Below are positions 26,420-64,000 of a stretch of DNA of 64,000 nt, piece by piece. Each line of letters opens with the position of its first letter. Within the stretch, counting starts at the first letter, position 1. The position numbers and the translations under genes are program-made. This DNA comes from Rhizobacter sp. OV335 (GTDB lineage Bacteria > Pseudomonadota > Gammaproteobacteria > Burkholderiales > Burkholderiaceae_C), in the NCBI RefSeq assembly GCF_900142965.1, contig NZ_FRCQ01000035.1, positions 1-64,000 on the forward strand, given 5' to 3'. The notes below the pieces were generated by a model that ran no database searches, was not told the origin of the DNA, and saw nothing but the letters and a program-made list of their open reading frames with translations.

Positions 26420-29400
26420 AGCGAGCCCTCCTCGTACGCAGCCTGCGACGCTGCAGCCGGTGCCGTCGGCGCCCCCACCGCGAGCGACGTCTCCGCCAGC
26501 ACCGACGCTGCCAGCTGCGCAATGCTCGGCCCCTTCAGCAACGCCGCCACCGCGACCTTCGCCTTCAGCGCGGTCTGGATGCGGTTGCGCAGCTCCATCG
26601 CCATCAGCGAGTCCATCCCCATCTCCATCAGCGAGCGCTGCGGGTCGACCTGGTGCGAGGCCGGCAACGCCAGCACGCGCACGATCTGCTCCGACAGGAA
26701 GCCGACCAGCAGCGCGAGCCGGTCCTCGGCCGGCGCCTGCGCCAACTGCGCGAGGATGTCGACCTGCCCCACCCCACCGGCCGGTGTCGCGGCCCGCACC
26801 GGCGCCGCCTGCACCAGCTCGCTGAAGAACGGCCCGAGGTTGCGCGGCAGCCGCGCGCGCACCAGCGGCATCGCGGCCATCTGCGGCGACCGGGCCGACG
26901 CGAGCATCTGCTTCATCATCGCGACGCCCTCGTGCGGCGCGATCATCCCCAACCCCATCGCGGCCCAGCGCCGGCGGTGCTGCTCGCCGATGCCCGCCGC
27001 CATGCCGACCTGCGACCAGCTGCCCCAGTCGATGCTCAGCGCATGCTGGCCGCGCGAGCGGCGCAGGTGGGCCAGCGCATCGACGAACGAGTTCGCCGCC
27101 GCGTAGTTGCCCTGCCCCGGCGAGCCGAGCAGCGCCGCGCCCGACGAGAAGCCGATGAAGAAATCGAGCGCCAGGTTCGCGGTCAGCTCGTGCAGGTTCC
27201 AGGTGCCGCGCACCTTCGGCGCCATCACGCGGGCGAAGCGGCGCATGTCCTGCTCGGCCAGCATGCCGTCGTCGACAAGGCCCGCCGCATGGATCACGCC
27301 GCGCAGCCGCGGCAGTTGCGCCGCGACCTGCGTGACCAGGCGCGTCATCTGCCCGGTGTCGGCCACGTCGGCCTGCGCGACCAGCACCTGCACGCCGTCG
27401 GCGCGCAGCGCATCGATCGCGGCCTGCGTCTCGGGCGACGGCGCGCGCCGGCCGACCAGCACCAGGTGGCGGGCGCCCTCGGCGGCCAGCCATTGCGCGC
27501 TGACCAGGCCCAGCCCGCCCAGCCCGCCGCTCACCAGGTAGCTCGCGTCCGGCCGCACCGGCGGCGTGCGGTGCTGCGTGACGACGATCTTGCCGACGTG
27601 GTGGCCCTGGCCCATGTAGCGGAAGGCCTCTTCGGCGCGCTCGATCGGGTAGAGCTTCTGCGGCAGCGGCTGCAGCACGCCGGTCGCGAAATCGGCCAGC
27701 AGCTCCTGCAGCATCTCGCGCACGAACAGCGGCCGGGCTGCGGCGATCTCGCCGAGGTACAGCGGGTGGTAGTGCCGGCCCGGGAACTCGTCGGCGACGC
27801 GTGCGGCGTCCCAGATGCCGGTCTTGCCGATCTCGATGAAATGCCCGCCGGGTTTCAGCAGGCGCAGGCTGGCCGGAATGAAATCGCCGGCCAGCGAGTT
27901 CAGCACGATGTCGACGCCGTCGCCGTTGGTGTCGCGCAGGACGTCGTCGACGAAGCTCAGCGAGCGCGAATCGGCCACATGCTGCACGCCCAGCCGCTGG
28001 GCCAGCGCGCGCTTGTGCGGCGAGCCGGCGGTGCCGAAGATCTCGGCGCCGGCCCGCTTCGCGAGCTGCGCCGCCGCCATGCCGACGCCGCCGGTCACTG
28101 CATGCAGCAGCAAGCGGTCGCCCTTCTTGATGCCGGCCAGGTGCTTCAGCGCGTACTCGGCGGTCAAGAAGGTGACGGGGATCGTCGCCGCCTCGGCGAA
28201 GCTCATCTGCGGCGGTTTGCGCACCGTCAGCGACGCCGGCGCGAGCACCCAGGTCGCGAAGCTGCGGTCGACCATCGCGATCACCTCGTCGCCGACCTGC
28301 AGGTCATCGACGCCGGTGCCGACGGCGGTGATGACGCCCGAGCATTCGTTGCCGAGCGGCCCGGGGTCACCGGGGTACATGCCGAGCGCGTTCAGCACGT
28401 CGCGGAAGTTCAGGCCGGTCGCGAACACGCGGATCTCGACCTGGCCCGCGCCGGGGGCTTCCCTGGTCACCGGCTGCAGCGCGAGGTTCTCGAGCGAACC
28501 GCGCTCGGTGATTTCCAGGCGCAGCGGCTGGTCGTCGGGAACGAAGACGCCGGGCACCAGGCGGGCGGCGAGGCGCGTACCGTCGCGCAGCGCGATGCGG
28601 TCTTCGGCGTCGGCTTGCCAGAGGCTGGCGAACAGCAGCTCGGCCTCGTCGGCGCGCACGACCGGGTCGAGGTCGATGCGCACGCAGCGCGCGAGCGGTG
28701 CCTCGGACGCGATGACGCCGCCGAGCCCCCACACGGTTGCCTGCACCAGGTCCGGCACCGAGCCCTGCACCGGCTGCGCGCCACGCGTGACCAGCCAGCG
28801 GCGCGCGCTCGAATCGCCGAGCGCCTGGGCGGCGTGCAGCAGGTTGCCGAGCAGCAGCGCCTGCGCGTTCTCCATCGCCTCCAGCGAGTGGGCGACCGGC
28901 GGCACCAGCGCCCACAGCACGACGACGCCTTGCAGCGGGCGAGGATCGGCCTGCGCGGCCTCGTCGATCGCGCGGCGGATCTGCGCGCTGTCGGCGGCAT
29001 CGACCTGCCAGCCTTCGGCCAGCGCCGCATAGCCATCGCCGCGGTAGACCAGCGCGACACCGGCGCCTTCGGCTTTCAGGCGTGCGGCGAGGGTGGCACC
29101 AACGCCGGTGCGGTCGGCCAGCACCAGCCAGCGGCCTTCAGCACCCACTCCGTTCGCCGTTGCAGCACTGCCGTTCGCCGCCGCCCCCTCTCCGTTCGCC
29201 CTGAGCCTGTCGAAGGGGCCCTCCGAGGTATGCGCCGGCTTCGACAGGCTCAGCCCGAACGGAGGTGGGGGGCTCGGCCCGAACGGTGCAGGTCGCCACT
29301 CGGTCTCGAAGGCCCAGTCGGACGCCGCACTGACGGCCGGTAGGCCAGCCACGCGCTGCAGCGCTTCCCGCGTGATGCGGCGCAGCTCCAGCCCGGACAG

Positions 29401-32400
29401 CTCGGCCAGCACGCGGCCGTCGTCATCGAGCAAGGTCAAATCGGCGCGCAGCACGTCGGCATCGCGCGCGGCGGGTTCGACGCGCACCTGGCACCAGGCC
29501 TGCGCCGCCCCGCCTTCGAACACGCGGTAGCCGGCCAGCCCGACCGGCACGCAGATGTCGTCGCTGCCGAGCGGATCGTCGGCCCACGGCAAACCGAGGC
29601 CGATCAGTTGCAGGCAGGCATCGAGCAACGCCGGGTGCAGCACCAGGCCCGCGGTCGGCAGCCCTGCCGGCAGTTGCACGCGGCCGAGCACCTGCGTGCC
29701 GTCGCGCGCGATCGACGTGATGCCGCGGAAGGCCGGCCCGTAGTGCGCACCTTGCGCAGCGAGCTTGTCGTAGTACGGCTCGACCGGCTGCGTCGGCGCA
29801 CCGGCCAGGCGCCACGCGCCGTCGACCGCCGGCGCGTCGCCGCGGCCGGGCATCAGCGTCGCGCTCGCATGCAGGCGCCACGCGGCGTCATCGGCGGCGC
29901 GGCTGAAGACCTGCACCGTCTGCGCGTCGGGCGCGATGGCGTCGGCCGGCGTCACGATCACCTGCAGCGTCACGCCGCCCTGCTCCGGCAGCACCAGGCC
30001 TTCGCGGATCGCGAGGTCCTGCAGCCGCACATCCTCGCCACCGCTGACCTCGCGCGCGGCAGCCTGCATCAGTTCCAGGAAGCCGGTCGCCGGGAACAGC
30101 GTGAAATCGAAGATGCGGTGGTCGACGAGCCACGGCTGATCGCCGAGCCCGATCGTCGACTGGAAGATCGGCAGCGGGCTCGCGACCGTGCCGCCGAGCA
30201 GCGCATGCGGCGTGCGGGTCGCGCCGAGCGCGTTGCCGGTCGACGCGTTGCCGGAGCGCGGCTCGAAGCTCTGCCAGTAATGCTCGCGCTGGAACGGATA
30301 CGTCGGCAACGTGGCCCGCGGCCGATGCCCGCCCTGCACCGCCGCCCAGTCCGGCCGCACGCCGCGCACGAACAACTGGCCCAGGCTGTCGAGCAGCGAC
30401 ACCACATCGTCGCGGCCCTTGCGCAGCGACGGGATCCATGCGCTGTCGGGCATCACGCTGCCGCGCTGCGCCATGTTCAGCAGCGTCGGCTGCGGGCCGA
30501 GCTCGATGAAGACGCGCAGCCCGTCGGCCTGCAGCGCCGCGATCGAATCGCCGAAGCGCACCGCGTCGCGCACATGGCGGCGCCAGTAGCCGGCGTTGCA
30601 GACTTCGTCGCCGGCCAGCCGGCCGGTGACGTTCGACGCCAGCACGAGCTGCGGCGGACGGAACTCGACCTGCGACGCGACCGCCTCGAACGCATCGAGC
30701 ATCGGCTCCATCAGCGGCGAGTGGAAGGCATGCGAGACCTTCAGCCGCTGCGCCTCGATGCCGGCGACCGCGAGCCGTTCCAGCGCCGCGTCGACCGCGT
30801 CGCTGCGGCCGGAGATCACGGTGTTCTGCGGGCCGTTCGCCGCGGCGATGGCGAGCACGGCAGCATCGCGCGCGATCGCGGCGCGCACGGTGGCCTCGTC
30901 GCTGAAGACCGCCGCCATCGCGCCGTCGCGCGGCAGCGCGCCCATCAGCCTGCCCCGTTCGACGATCAGCCTCAGCCCGTCGGCCAGGCTGAACACGCCG
31001 GCCACGCAGGCCGCGACGTACTCGCCGACGCTGTGGCCCATCACCGCGGTCGGCTTGACGCCCCACGACTGCCACAGCTGCGCGAGTGCGTATTCGATGG
31101 CGAACAGCGCCGGCTGCGTGAACGCGGTGTCGTCGAGCCGCTCGGCGTCGTTCCACACCACGTCGAGCAGGCTGCGGCCGAGCAGCGGCGCGGCGATGCG
31201 CTCGCAGTCGTCGAGCGCGGCGCGGAACACCGGCTCGGCGTCGTACAACCCGCGGCCCATGCCGGCGTATTGCGCGCCCTGGCCGGTGAACAGGAAGACG
31301 AGCTCGGGCACCGTGCCGCCGGTAGCGCGGCCGCGCGAGGTGCCGGCGCTCGGGGTGCCGGCGCTGAATTCAGTCAGCCGCGCCTTCAGCGCGTCGGCGC
31401 TGTCGGCGACGACCGCGAGCCGCTCGATGAACGGCGAGCGGCCGACCGCGAGCGTCGCGGCGATCTGGTCGAGCGGCGCCGTGCCGGCGGCATCGACCAG
31501 CCGGCGCGCGGCGGCTTCGAGCGCGGGCGGGGTCTGCGCGCTCAGCACGAAGAGCTGCTGCGCGCGCGTGGCCGCCGGCACTGCGGCCATGGCCGGCGCT
31601 TCTTCGAGCACGACGTGCGCGTTGGTGCCGCTGAAGCCGAACGAGCTGACGCTCGCGCGCCGCGGCTGCCCGGTGGCCGCGGACCACGGCGTCGGCACCG
31701 TCGGCACCGTGATCGGCATCTCGTCCCACGCGATCAAATGGTTGCGGTTCTTCAGGTGCAGGTGCGGCGGGATCGTGCGGTGCTGCAGCGCCAACGCGAC
31801 CTTGATGACGCCGGCCACGCCGGCGGCGGCCTCCAGGTGGCCGATGTTGGTCTTCACCGAACCCAGCATCAGGGGCGTGTCGGCCGCGCGCTGGCCGTAG
31901 ACGTGGTGCAGCGCCTTGACCTCGATCGGGTCACCGAGCGGCGTGCCGGTGCCGTGCGCCTCGACATAGCTGATCTCGTCCGGCTTGACGCGCGCATTCG
32001 CGAGCGCAGCGCGGATCACCGCCTCTTGTGCGGTGCCGTTCGGCGCGGTCAGGCCACTGCTGCGGCCGTCCTGGTTCAGCGCCGAGCCCCGCACCAGCGC
32101 GACGATGCGGTCGCCGTCGCGCTGCGCATCGGACAGGCGCTTCAGCACGAGCACGCCGCAGCCTTCGCCGCGCACGTAGCCGTCGGCCGCGTCGTCGAAG
32201 GTCTTGCAGCGGCCGTCGAACGACATCATCCGCGCGCGAGAAGTGAGGATCGAGCCGTCGGCCGTCAGCGTCAGGTTCACGCCGCCGGCGAGCGCCAGGT
32301 TCGCTTCGCCGCTGCGCAGGCTCTGCACCGCCCAGTGGATCGCGACCAGCGACGACGAGCACGCGGTGTCGATCGCGACGTTGGGCCCGTGCAGCCCCAA

Positions 32401-32988
32401 GAAGTACGACAGCCGCCCGGCCGCGACGCTGTGCGCGGTGCCCGAGGGCGTATAAGCATCGCCGAAGCGCGAGCCGATCGCCTCGGACAGCTGGTTCGCG
32501 TAGTCGTGCGTCGTGATGCCCATGTAGACGGCGGTGGGGCTGCCGGCCAGCGACGACGGCGCGATGCCGGCGTGTTCGAGCGATTCCCAGGTCACCTCCA
32601 GCAGCAGCCGCTGCTGCGGATCGAGGCTGACCGCCTCGCGCGGCGAGATGCCGAAGAAGCCCGCATCGAAGCGGTCGACGTCCTTCACGAAGCCGCCCCA
32701 GCGGGTGTAGCTCTTGCCGGGCACGTCGGGGTCGGCGTCGAAGCAGGCGTCGGCATCCCAGCGCTCCTTCGGCACCTCGGTGACGCCGTCGGTGCCGCTC
32801 TCGAGGAAACGCCAGAAGGCCTCGGGCGTGTCGCCGTCACCGGGGAAGCGGCAACCGATGCCGACGATCGCGATCGGCTCGTGGCGCGCATGCTCGGCCG
32901 CCTTCAGCTTTGCCTCGAGCTGGTCGATGGCCTGCAGCGAGCGCTTCAGCAGCGCTGCGTAGTCGGGGGTCTGCCTCGTATCGGTCAC
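26416..32988 (-). CDS. Type I PKS module 6: KS-AT-DH-ER-KR-ACP
   Basis: A 2190-residue fully reducing module. KS 38-466 (Cys210). AT 562-845 (GHSVGE, Ser653; HAFH, malonyl type). DH 926-1205: His957 and Asp1123 are present, but the HxxxGxxxxP glycine is Asp. ER 1505-1805 ([24 protein letters not shown]). KR 1816-1995 (GGLGGLG, VDD, Tyr1962). ACP Ser2127. A repeat-derived insert is at 1243-1267. The C terminus YEEGSL fits a short motif for a beta-hairpin docking domain, as found on the NRPS. GTG at 32988 follows AGGAGA; the frame is open to 33240 through repeats only. Confidence 0.95.
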   Translation of the reverse strand: MTDTRQTPDYAALLKRSLQAIDQLEAKLKAAEHARHEPIAIVGIGCRFPGDGDTPEAFWRFLESGTDGVTEVPKERWDADACFDADPDVPGKSYTRWGGFVKDVDRFDAGFFGISPREAVSLDPQQRLLLEVTWESLEHAGIAPSSLAGSPTAVYMGITTHDYANQLSEAIGSRFGDAYTPSGTAHSVAAGRLSYFLGLHGPNVAIDTACSSSLVAIHWAVQSLRSGEANLALAGGVNLTLTADGSILTSRARMMSFDGRCKTFDDAADGYVRGEGCGVLVLKRLSDAQRDGDRIVALVRGSALNQDGRSSGLTAPNGTAQEAVIRAALANARVKPDEISYVEAHGTGTPLGDPIEVKALHHVYGQRAADTPLMLGSVKTNIGHLEAAAGVAGVIKVALALQHRTIPPHLHLKNRNHLIAWDEMPITVPTVPTPWSAATGQPRRASVSSFGFSGTNAHVVLEEAPAMAAVPAATRAQQLFVLSAQTPPALEAAARRLVDAAGTAPLDQIAATLAVGRSPFIERLAVVADSADALKARLTEFSAGTPSAGTSRGRATGGTVPELVFLFTGQGAQYAGMGRGLYDAEPVFRAALDDCERIAAPLLGRSLLDVVWNDAERLDDTAFTQPALFAIEYALAQLWQSWGVKPTAVMGHSVGEYVAACVAGVFSLADGLRLIVERGRLMGALPRDGAMAAVFSDEATVRAAIARDAAVLAIAAANGPQNTVISGRSDAVDAALERLAVAGIEAQRLKVSHAFHSPLMEPMLDAFEAVASQVEFRPPQLVLASNVTGRLAGDEVCNAGYWRRHVRDAVRFGDSIAALQADGLRVFIELGPQPTLLNMAQRGSVMPDSAWIPSLRKGRDDVVSLLDSLGQLFVRGVRPDWAAVQGGHRPRATLPTYPFQREHYWQSFEPRSGNASTGNALGATRTPHALLGGTVASPLPIFQSTIGLGDQPWLVDHRIFDFTLFPATGFLELMQAAAREVSGGEDVRLQDLAIREGLVLPEQGGVTLQVIVTPADAIAPDAQTVQVFSRAADDAAWRLHASATLMPGRGDAPAVDGAWRLAGAPTQPVEPYYDKLAAQGAHYGPAFRGITSIARDGTQVLGRVQLPAGLPTAGLVLHPALLDACLQLIGLGLPWADDPLGSDDICVPVGLAGYRVFEGGAAQAWCQVRVEPAARDADVLRADLTLLDDDGRVLAELSGLELRRITREALQRVAGLPAVSAASDWAFETEWRPAPFGPSPPPPFGLSLSKPAHTSEGPFDRLRANGEGAAANGSAATANGVGAEGRWLVLADRTGVGATLAARLKAEGAGVALVYRGDGYAALAEGWQVDAADSAQIRRAIDEAAQADPRPLQGVVVLWALVPPVAHSLEAMENAQALLLGNLLHAAQALGDSSARRWLVTRGAQPVQGSVPDLVQATVWGLGGVIASEAPLARCVRIDLDPVVRADEAELLFASLWQADAEDRIALRDGTRLAARLVPGVFVPDDQPLRLEITERGSLENLALQPVTREAPGAGQVEIRVFATGLNFRDVLNALGMYPGDPGPLGNECSGVITAVGTGVDDLQVGDEVIAMVDRSFATWVLAPASLTVRKPPQMSFAEAATIPVTFLTAEYALKHLAGIKKGDRLLLHAVTGGVGMAAAQLAKRAGAEIFGTAGSPHKRALAQRLGVQHVADSRSLSFVDDVLRDTNGDGVDIVLNSLAGDFIPASLRLLKPGGHFIEIGKTGIWDAARVADEFPGRHYHPLYLGEIAAARPLFVREMLQELLADFATGVLQPLPQKLYPIERAEEAFRYMGQGHHVGKIVVTQHRTPPVRPDASYLVSGGLGGLGLVSAQWLAAEGARHLVLVGRRAPSPETQAAIDALRADGVQVLVAQADVADTGQMTRLVTQVAAQLPRLRGVIHAAGLVDDGMLAEQDMRRFARVMAPKVRGTWNLHELTANLALDFFIGFSSGAALLGSPGQGNYAAANSFVDALAHLRRSRGQHALSIDWGSWSQVGMAAGIGEQHRRRWAAMGLGMIAPHEGVAMMKQMLASARSPQMAAMPLVRARLPRNLGPFFSELVQAAPVRAATPAGGVGQVDILAQLAQAPAEDRLALLVGFLSEQIVRVLALPASHQVDPQRSLMEMGMDSLMAMELRNRIQTALKAKVAVAALLKGPSIAQLAASVLAETSLAVGAPTAPAAASQAAYEEGSL
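29192..29263. repeat. REP-like inverted pair inside the PKS6 coding sequence
   Basis: CGTTCGCCCTGAGCCTGTCG and the later CTTCGACAGGCTCAGCCCG form an inverted pair read through in frame in the DH-ER linker, giving PFGLSLSKP and PFDRLRANG. It lies between folded domains and probably is tolerated as a flexible linker. Confidence 0.9.
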
Positions 32989-33037
32989 GGGGTCTCCTGA
33001 GCAATGAAGGACTCGGCCCGAGCGCGGGCCTCCACAC

Positions 33038-33335
33038 CGTTCGCCCTGAGCTTGTCGAAGGGCCCGATCATCCTGAGCTTGTCGAAGGGCCTGAGCTTGT
33101 CGAAGGGCTTGCTCGCATTGAACCGGGGCTTCGACAGGCTCAGCCCGAACGGAGTGGGGCTCAGGTCGAACAAAAGAACCGTTCGCCCTGAGCCTGTCGA
33201 AGGGCTGCCCTGAGCTTGTCGAAGGGCATGCTCGCTGCATGCGCCGGCTTCGACAGGCTCAGCCCGAACGGAGGTGGGCTCAGTCCGAACGGAGGTAGCT
33301 TCAGCCCGAACGGTGTGGAACTCCGCCCGAACGGG
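33038..33335. repeat. REP-like cluster between PKS5 and PKS6
   Basis: At least five CTGAGC(T/C)TGTCGAAGGG units and two CTTCGACAGGCTCAGCCCG units, plus degenerate CAGNCCGAACGG pieces, fill most of the 376-bp gap (32989-33364). No gene is in this gap. Both orientations are present, so strong mRNA hairpins are expected in the middle of the operon. Confidence 0.92.
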
Positions 33336-33364
33336 TGCGGGAAGGCCAGGTCGCACACGATCCA

Positions 33365-39139
<5,775 letters not shown>

Positions 39140-39200
39140 TCAAGGCCTCCGTGATGAGCGCAGTCCGGATGCGCGAGAAAGCCGGTTGGGCTGATATTTC

Positions 39201-39396
39201 CCGTTCGGGCTGAAGCGAATTCCCCCGTTCGGGCTGAGCTTGTCGAAGCCCTGGTTGCATGCGTGCAGGCCCTTCGACAGGCTCAGGGTGAACGGTCTTG
39301 TTTGCTCAGGCTGAAGCGGATTCACCCGTTCGGGCTGAGCCTGTCGAAGCCCTGGTTCCATGCGCGCAGGCACTTCGACAAGCTCAGTGCGAACGG
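39201..39396. repeat. REP-like cluster between PKS4 and PKS5
   Basis: The 297-bp gap (39140-39436) holds alternating units: CCGTTCGGGCTGAGC(T/C)TGTC near 39225 and 39326, and CTTCGACA(G/A)GCTCAG near 39271 and 39372, plus a degenerate copy at 39201. Arrangement is head-to-head pairs spaced about 100 bp. No gene here. Confidence 0.92.
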
Positions 39397-39436
39397 AGTG
39401 GGAGGCGCGAACAGCGGGACGGTGAAGGTGCTTCAC

Positions 39437-58004
<18,568 letters not shown>

Positions 58005-58006
58005 CG

Positions 58007-63256
<5,250 letters not shown>

Positions 63257-63268
63257 CGAAGCCTCTCG

Positions 63269-64000
63269 TCAGGCGAAGCTGAAGGACTGTGTCGGCGTGG
63301 GCGTCAGCAGCGGTGCCAACGTGACCGACAGGTCGGCCAGCAGCGCATCGCGCCGGCCGGCCAGGTAGAAGTGGTCGCCGGGGAACACGCGCACGCGGAA
63401 CGGGCCGCGCGTCTCGCCGCGCCAGCCGTCGAGGTGCTCGCGCGGCGTCAGCGGGTCGTCGCTGCCGCCGAATACCGACAGCGCGCAATCGAGCGGCGCG
63501 CGGCCGACCGGCGGCCGGTGCGTCTCGAGCGCGGCGATGTCGGCGCGCAGGCTGGGCAGCAGCAGCGCCATCACGTCGGCATGCTGCAGCAGCTCGGCCG
63601 GAATGCCGCCGTAGCGGCGCTGGATCTCGGCAACGAAGGCAGCATCCGGCAAGCGGTGCAGCGCCGGCTCGTTCGACGGCCAGTGCGGCGGGCGGCGGCC
63701 CGACACGATCAGTTGCGCCGGCACCGGCGCGCCGGCGTCGCGCAGTGCGCGCGCGACCTCGGCGGCGAGCACTGCGCCCATGCTGTGGCCGAAGAACGCG
63801 AACGGCCTGCCGTCGAGCTCGGCGCGCAGCACCGGCAGCAGCGCGTCGATCAACGCGCCCATGCGGTCGATCGGCGGTTCATCGAGCCGGTTCGCGCGGC
63901 CGGGCAGTTGCACCGCGACCAGCTCCAGCTCGGCGGGCAGACCGGCGAGCCACGGGCGGTACACGGCCGCGCCCACACCGGCATGGTGGAAGCAGAACAG
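63269..64000 (-). CDS. Type II thioesterase, 5' end beyond the window
   Basis: At least 243 residues of a GrsT-type external thioesterase; the frame continues past the right edge. The visible start LFCFHHAGVGAAVYRPW is the usual oxyanion-loop N terminus, so only a few residues are missing. FFGHSMGAVLAAEVARAL holds the nucleophile Ser, and GDHFYLAGRRDALL holds the catalytic His. Such enzymes clear stalled or wrongly primed carrier proteins. As the first visible gene of the operon it indicates that upstream cluster genes (loading, regulation) may lie beyond 64000. Confidence 0.95.
   Translation of the reverse strand: MFCFHHAGVGAAVYRPWLAGLPAELELVAVQLPGRANRLDEPPIDRMGALIDALLPVLRAELDGRPFAFFGHSMGAVLAAEVARALRDAGAPVPAQLIVSGRRPPHWPSNEPALHRLPDAAFVAEIQRRYGGIPAELLQHADVMALLLPSLRADIAALETHRPPVGRAPLDCALSVFGGSDDPLTPREHLDGWRGETRGPFRVRVFPGDHFYLAGRRDALLADLSVTLAPLLTPTPTQSFSFA

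Noticed and set aside
32989-33240. Upstream extension of PKS6 to 33240
   Set aside because: The extra 84 residues are pure translation of palindromic repeats; a good Shine-Dalgarno precedes GTG at 32988, followed by the normal docking leader.
33038-33335. CRISPR array
   Set aside because: Units are about 20 bp, occur in both orientations, are unevenly spaced and recur at many sites including within genes; no cas genes.

Overview
The window is high-GC DNA from what looks like a betaproteobacterium of the order Burkholderiales. The housekeeping genes (trmB, apbC/mrp, metG, a DUF3460 gene, scpA, bioB, panB, panC) and the many palindromic repeats of the type TTCGACAAGCTCAGCCCGAA fit that group. 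I cannot name genus or species from the sequence alone.

Region 1 (1-3.9 kb) is accessory. It holds a small gene cut by an in-frame amber codon, a 9-bp minisatellite, and a lone Tdi1/DUF1851-type immunity protein gene between two inverted 14-bp repeats. A LysR regulator follows, divergent from a zinc-independent MDR oxidoreductase and an NmrA-like NAD(P)-binding protein. The region ends at the 3' end of a tRNA-Gly(CCC) gene. Region 2 (4.0-13.3 kb) is chromosomal core: tRNA methylation, Fe-S carrier, methionyl-tRNA synthetase, an aminopropyltransferase-like protein, condensin subunit ScpA, and biotin and pantothenate synthesis. The run DUF3460-scpA-bioB-panB-panC looks like one operon. Region 3 (13.35-16.2 kb) is one 880-residue gene of lower GC. 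Its product carries a His-Asp-Cys arrangement spaced as in YopJ-family acetyltransferase effectors.

Region 4 (16.2-64 kb, all on the minus strand, running off the right edge) is one large biosynthetic operon. In transcription order it encodes a type II thioesterase (5' end missing), six single-module type I PKS proteins, two paralogous EamA-type membrane transporters, a two-module NRPS, and two alpha/beta-hydrolases. PKS1 is KS-AT-DH-KR-ACP. PKS2 is KS-AT-DH-ER-KR-ACP. PKS3 is KS-AT-cMT-ACP. PKS4 is KS-AT-DH-cMT-ER-KR-ACP. PKS5 is KS-AT-cMT-KR-ACP. PKS6 is KS-AT-DH-ER-KR-ACP. The NRPS is C-A(Thr)-PCP-C-A(Gly)-PCP, by my reading of the specificity residues. Nearly all genes overlap by 4 bp or are 2-12 bp apart; the three larger gaps hold palindromic repeats.

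The docking ends agree with gene order. PKS1-PKS5 end in short acidic helices, PKS2-PKS6 begin with a helical leader, PKS6 ends in YEEGSL, and the NRPS begins with a TubC/beta-hairpin docking domain. I infer a linear hexaketide extension with three C-methylations, then Thr and Gly. No loading module, phosphopantetheinyl transferase, regulator or terminal release domain is visible; the first three probably lie beyond the right edge. I do not recognise this cluster as one for a known compound.

The most unusual points are these: palindromic repeats inserted in frame inside three PKS genes, a catalytic Tyr-to-His change in two ketoreductases, an assembly line ending in a bare carrier protein beside hydrolases with altered nucleophile motifs, and the YopJ-like gene at the cluster border.
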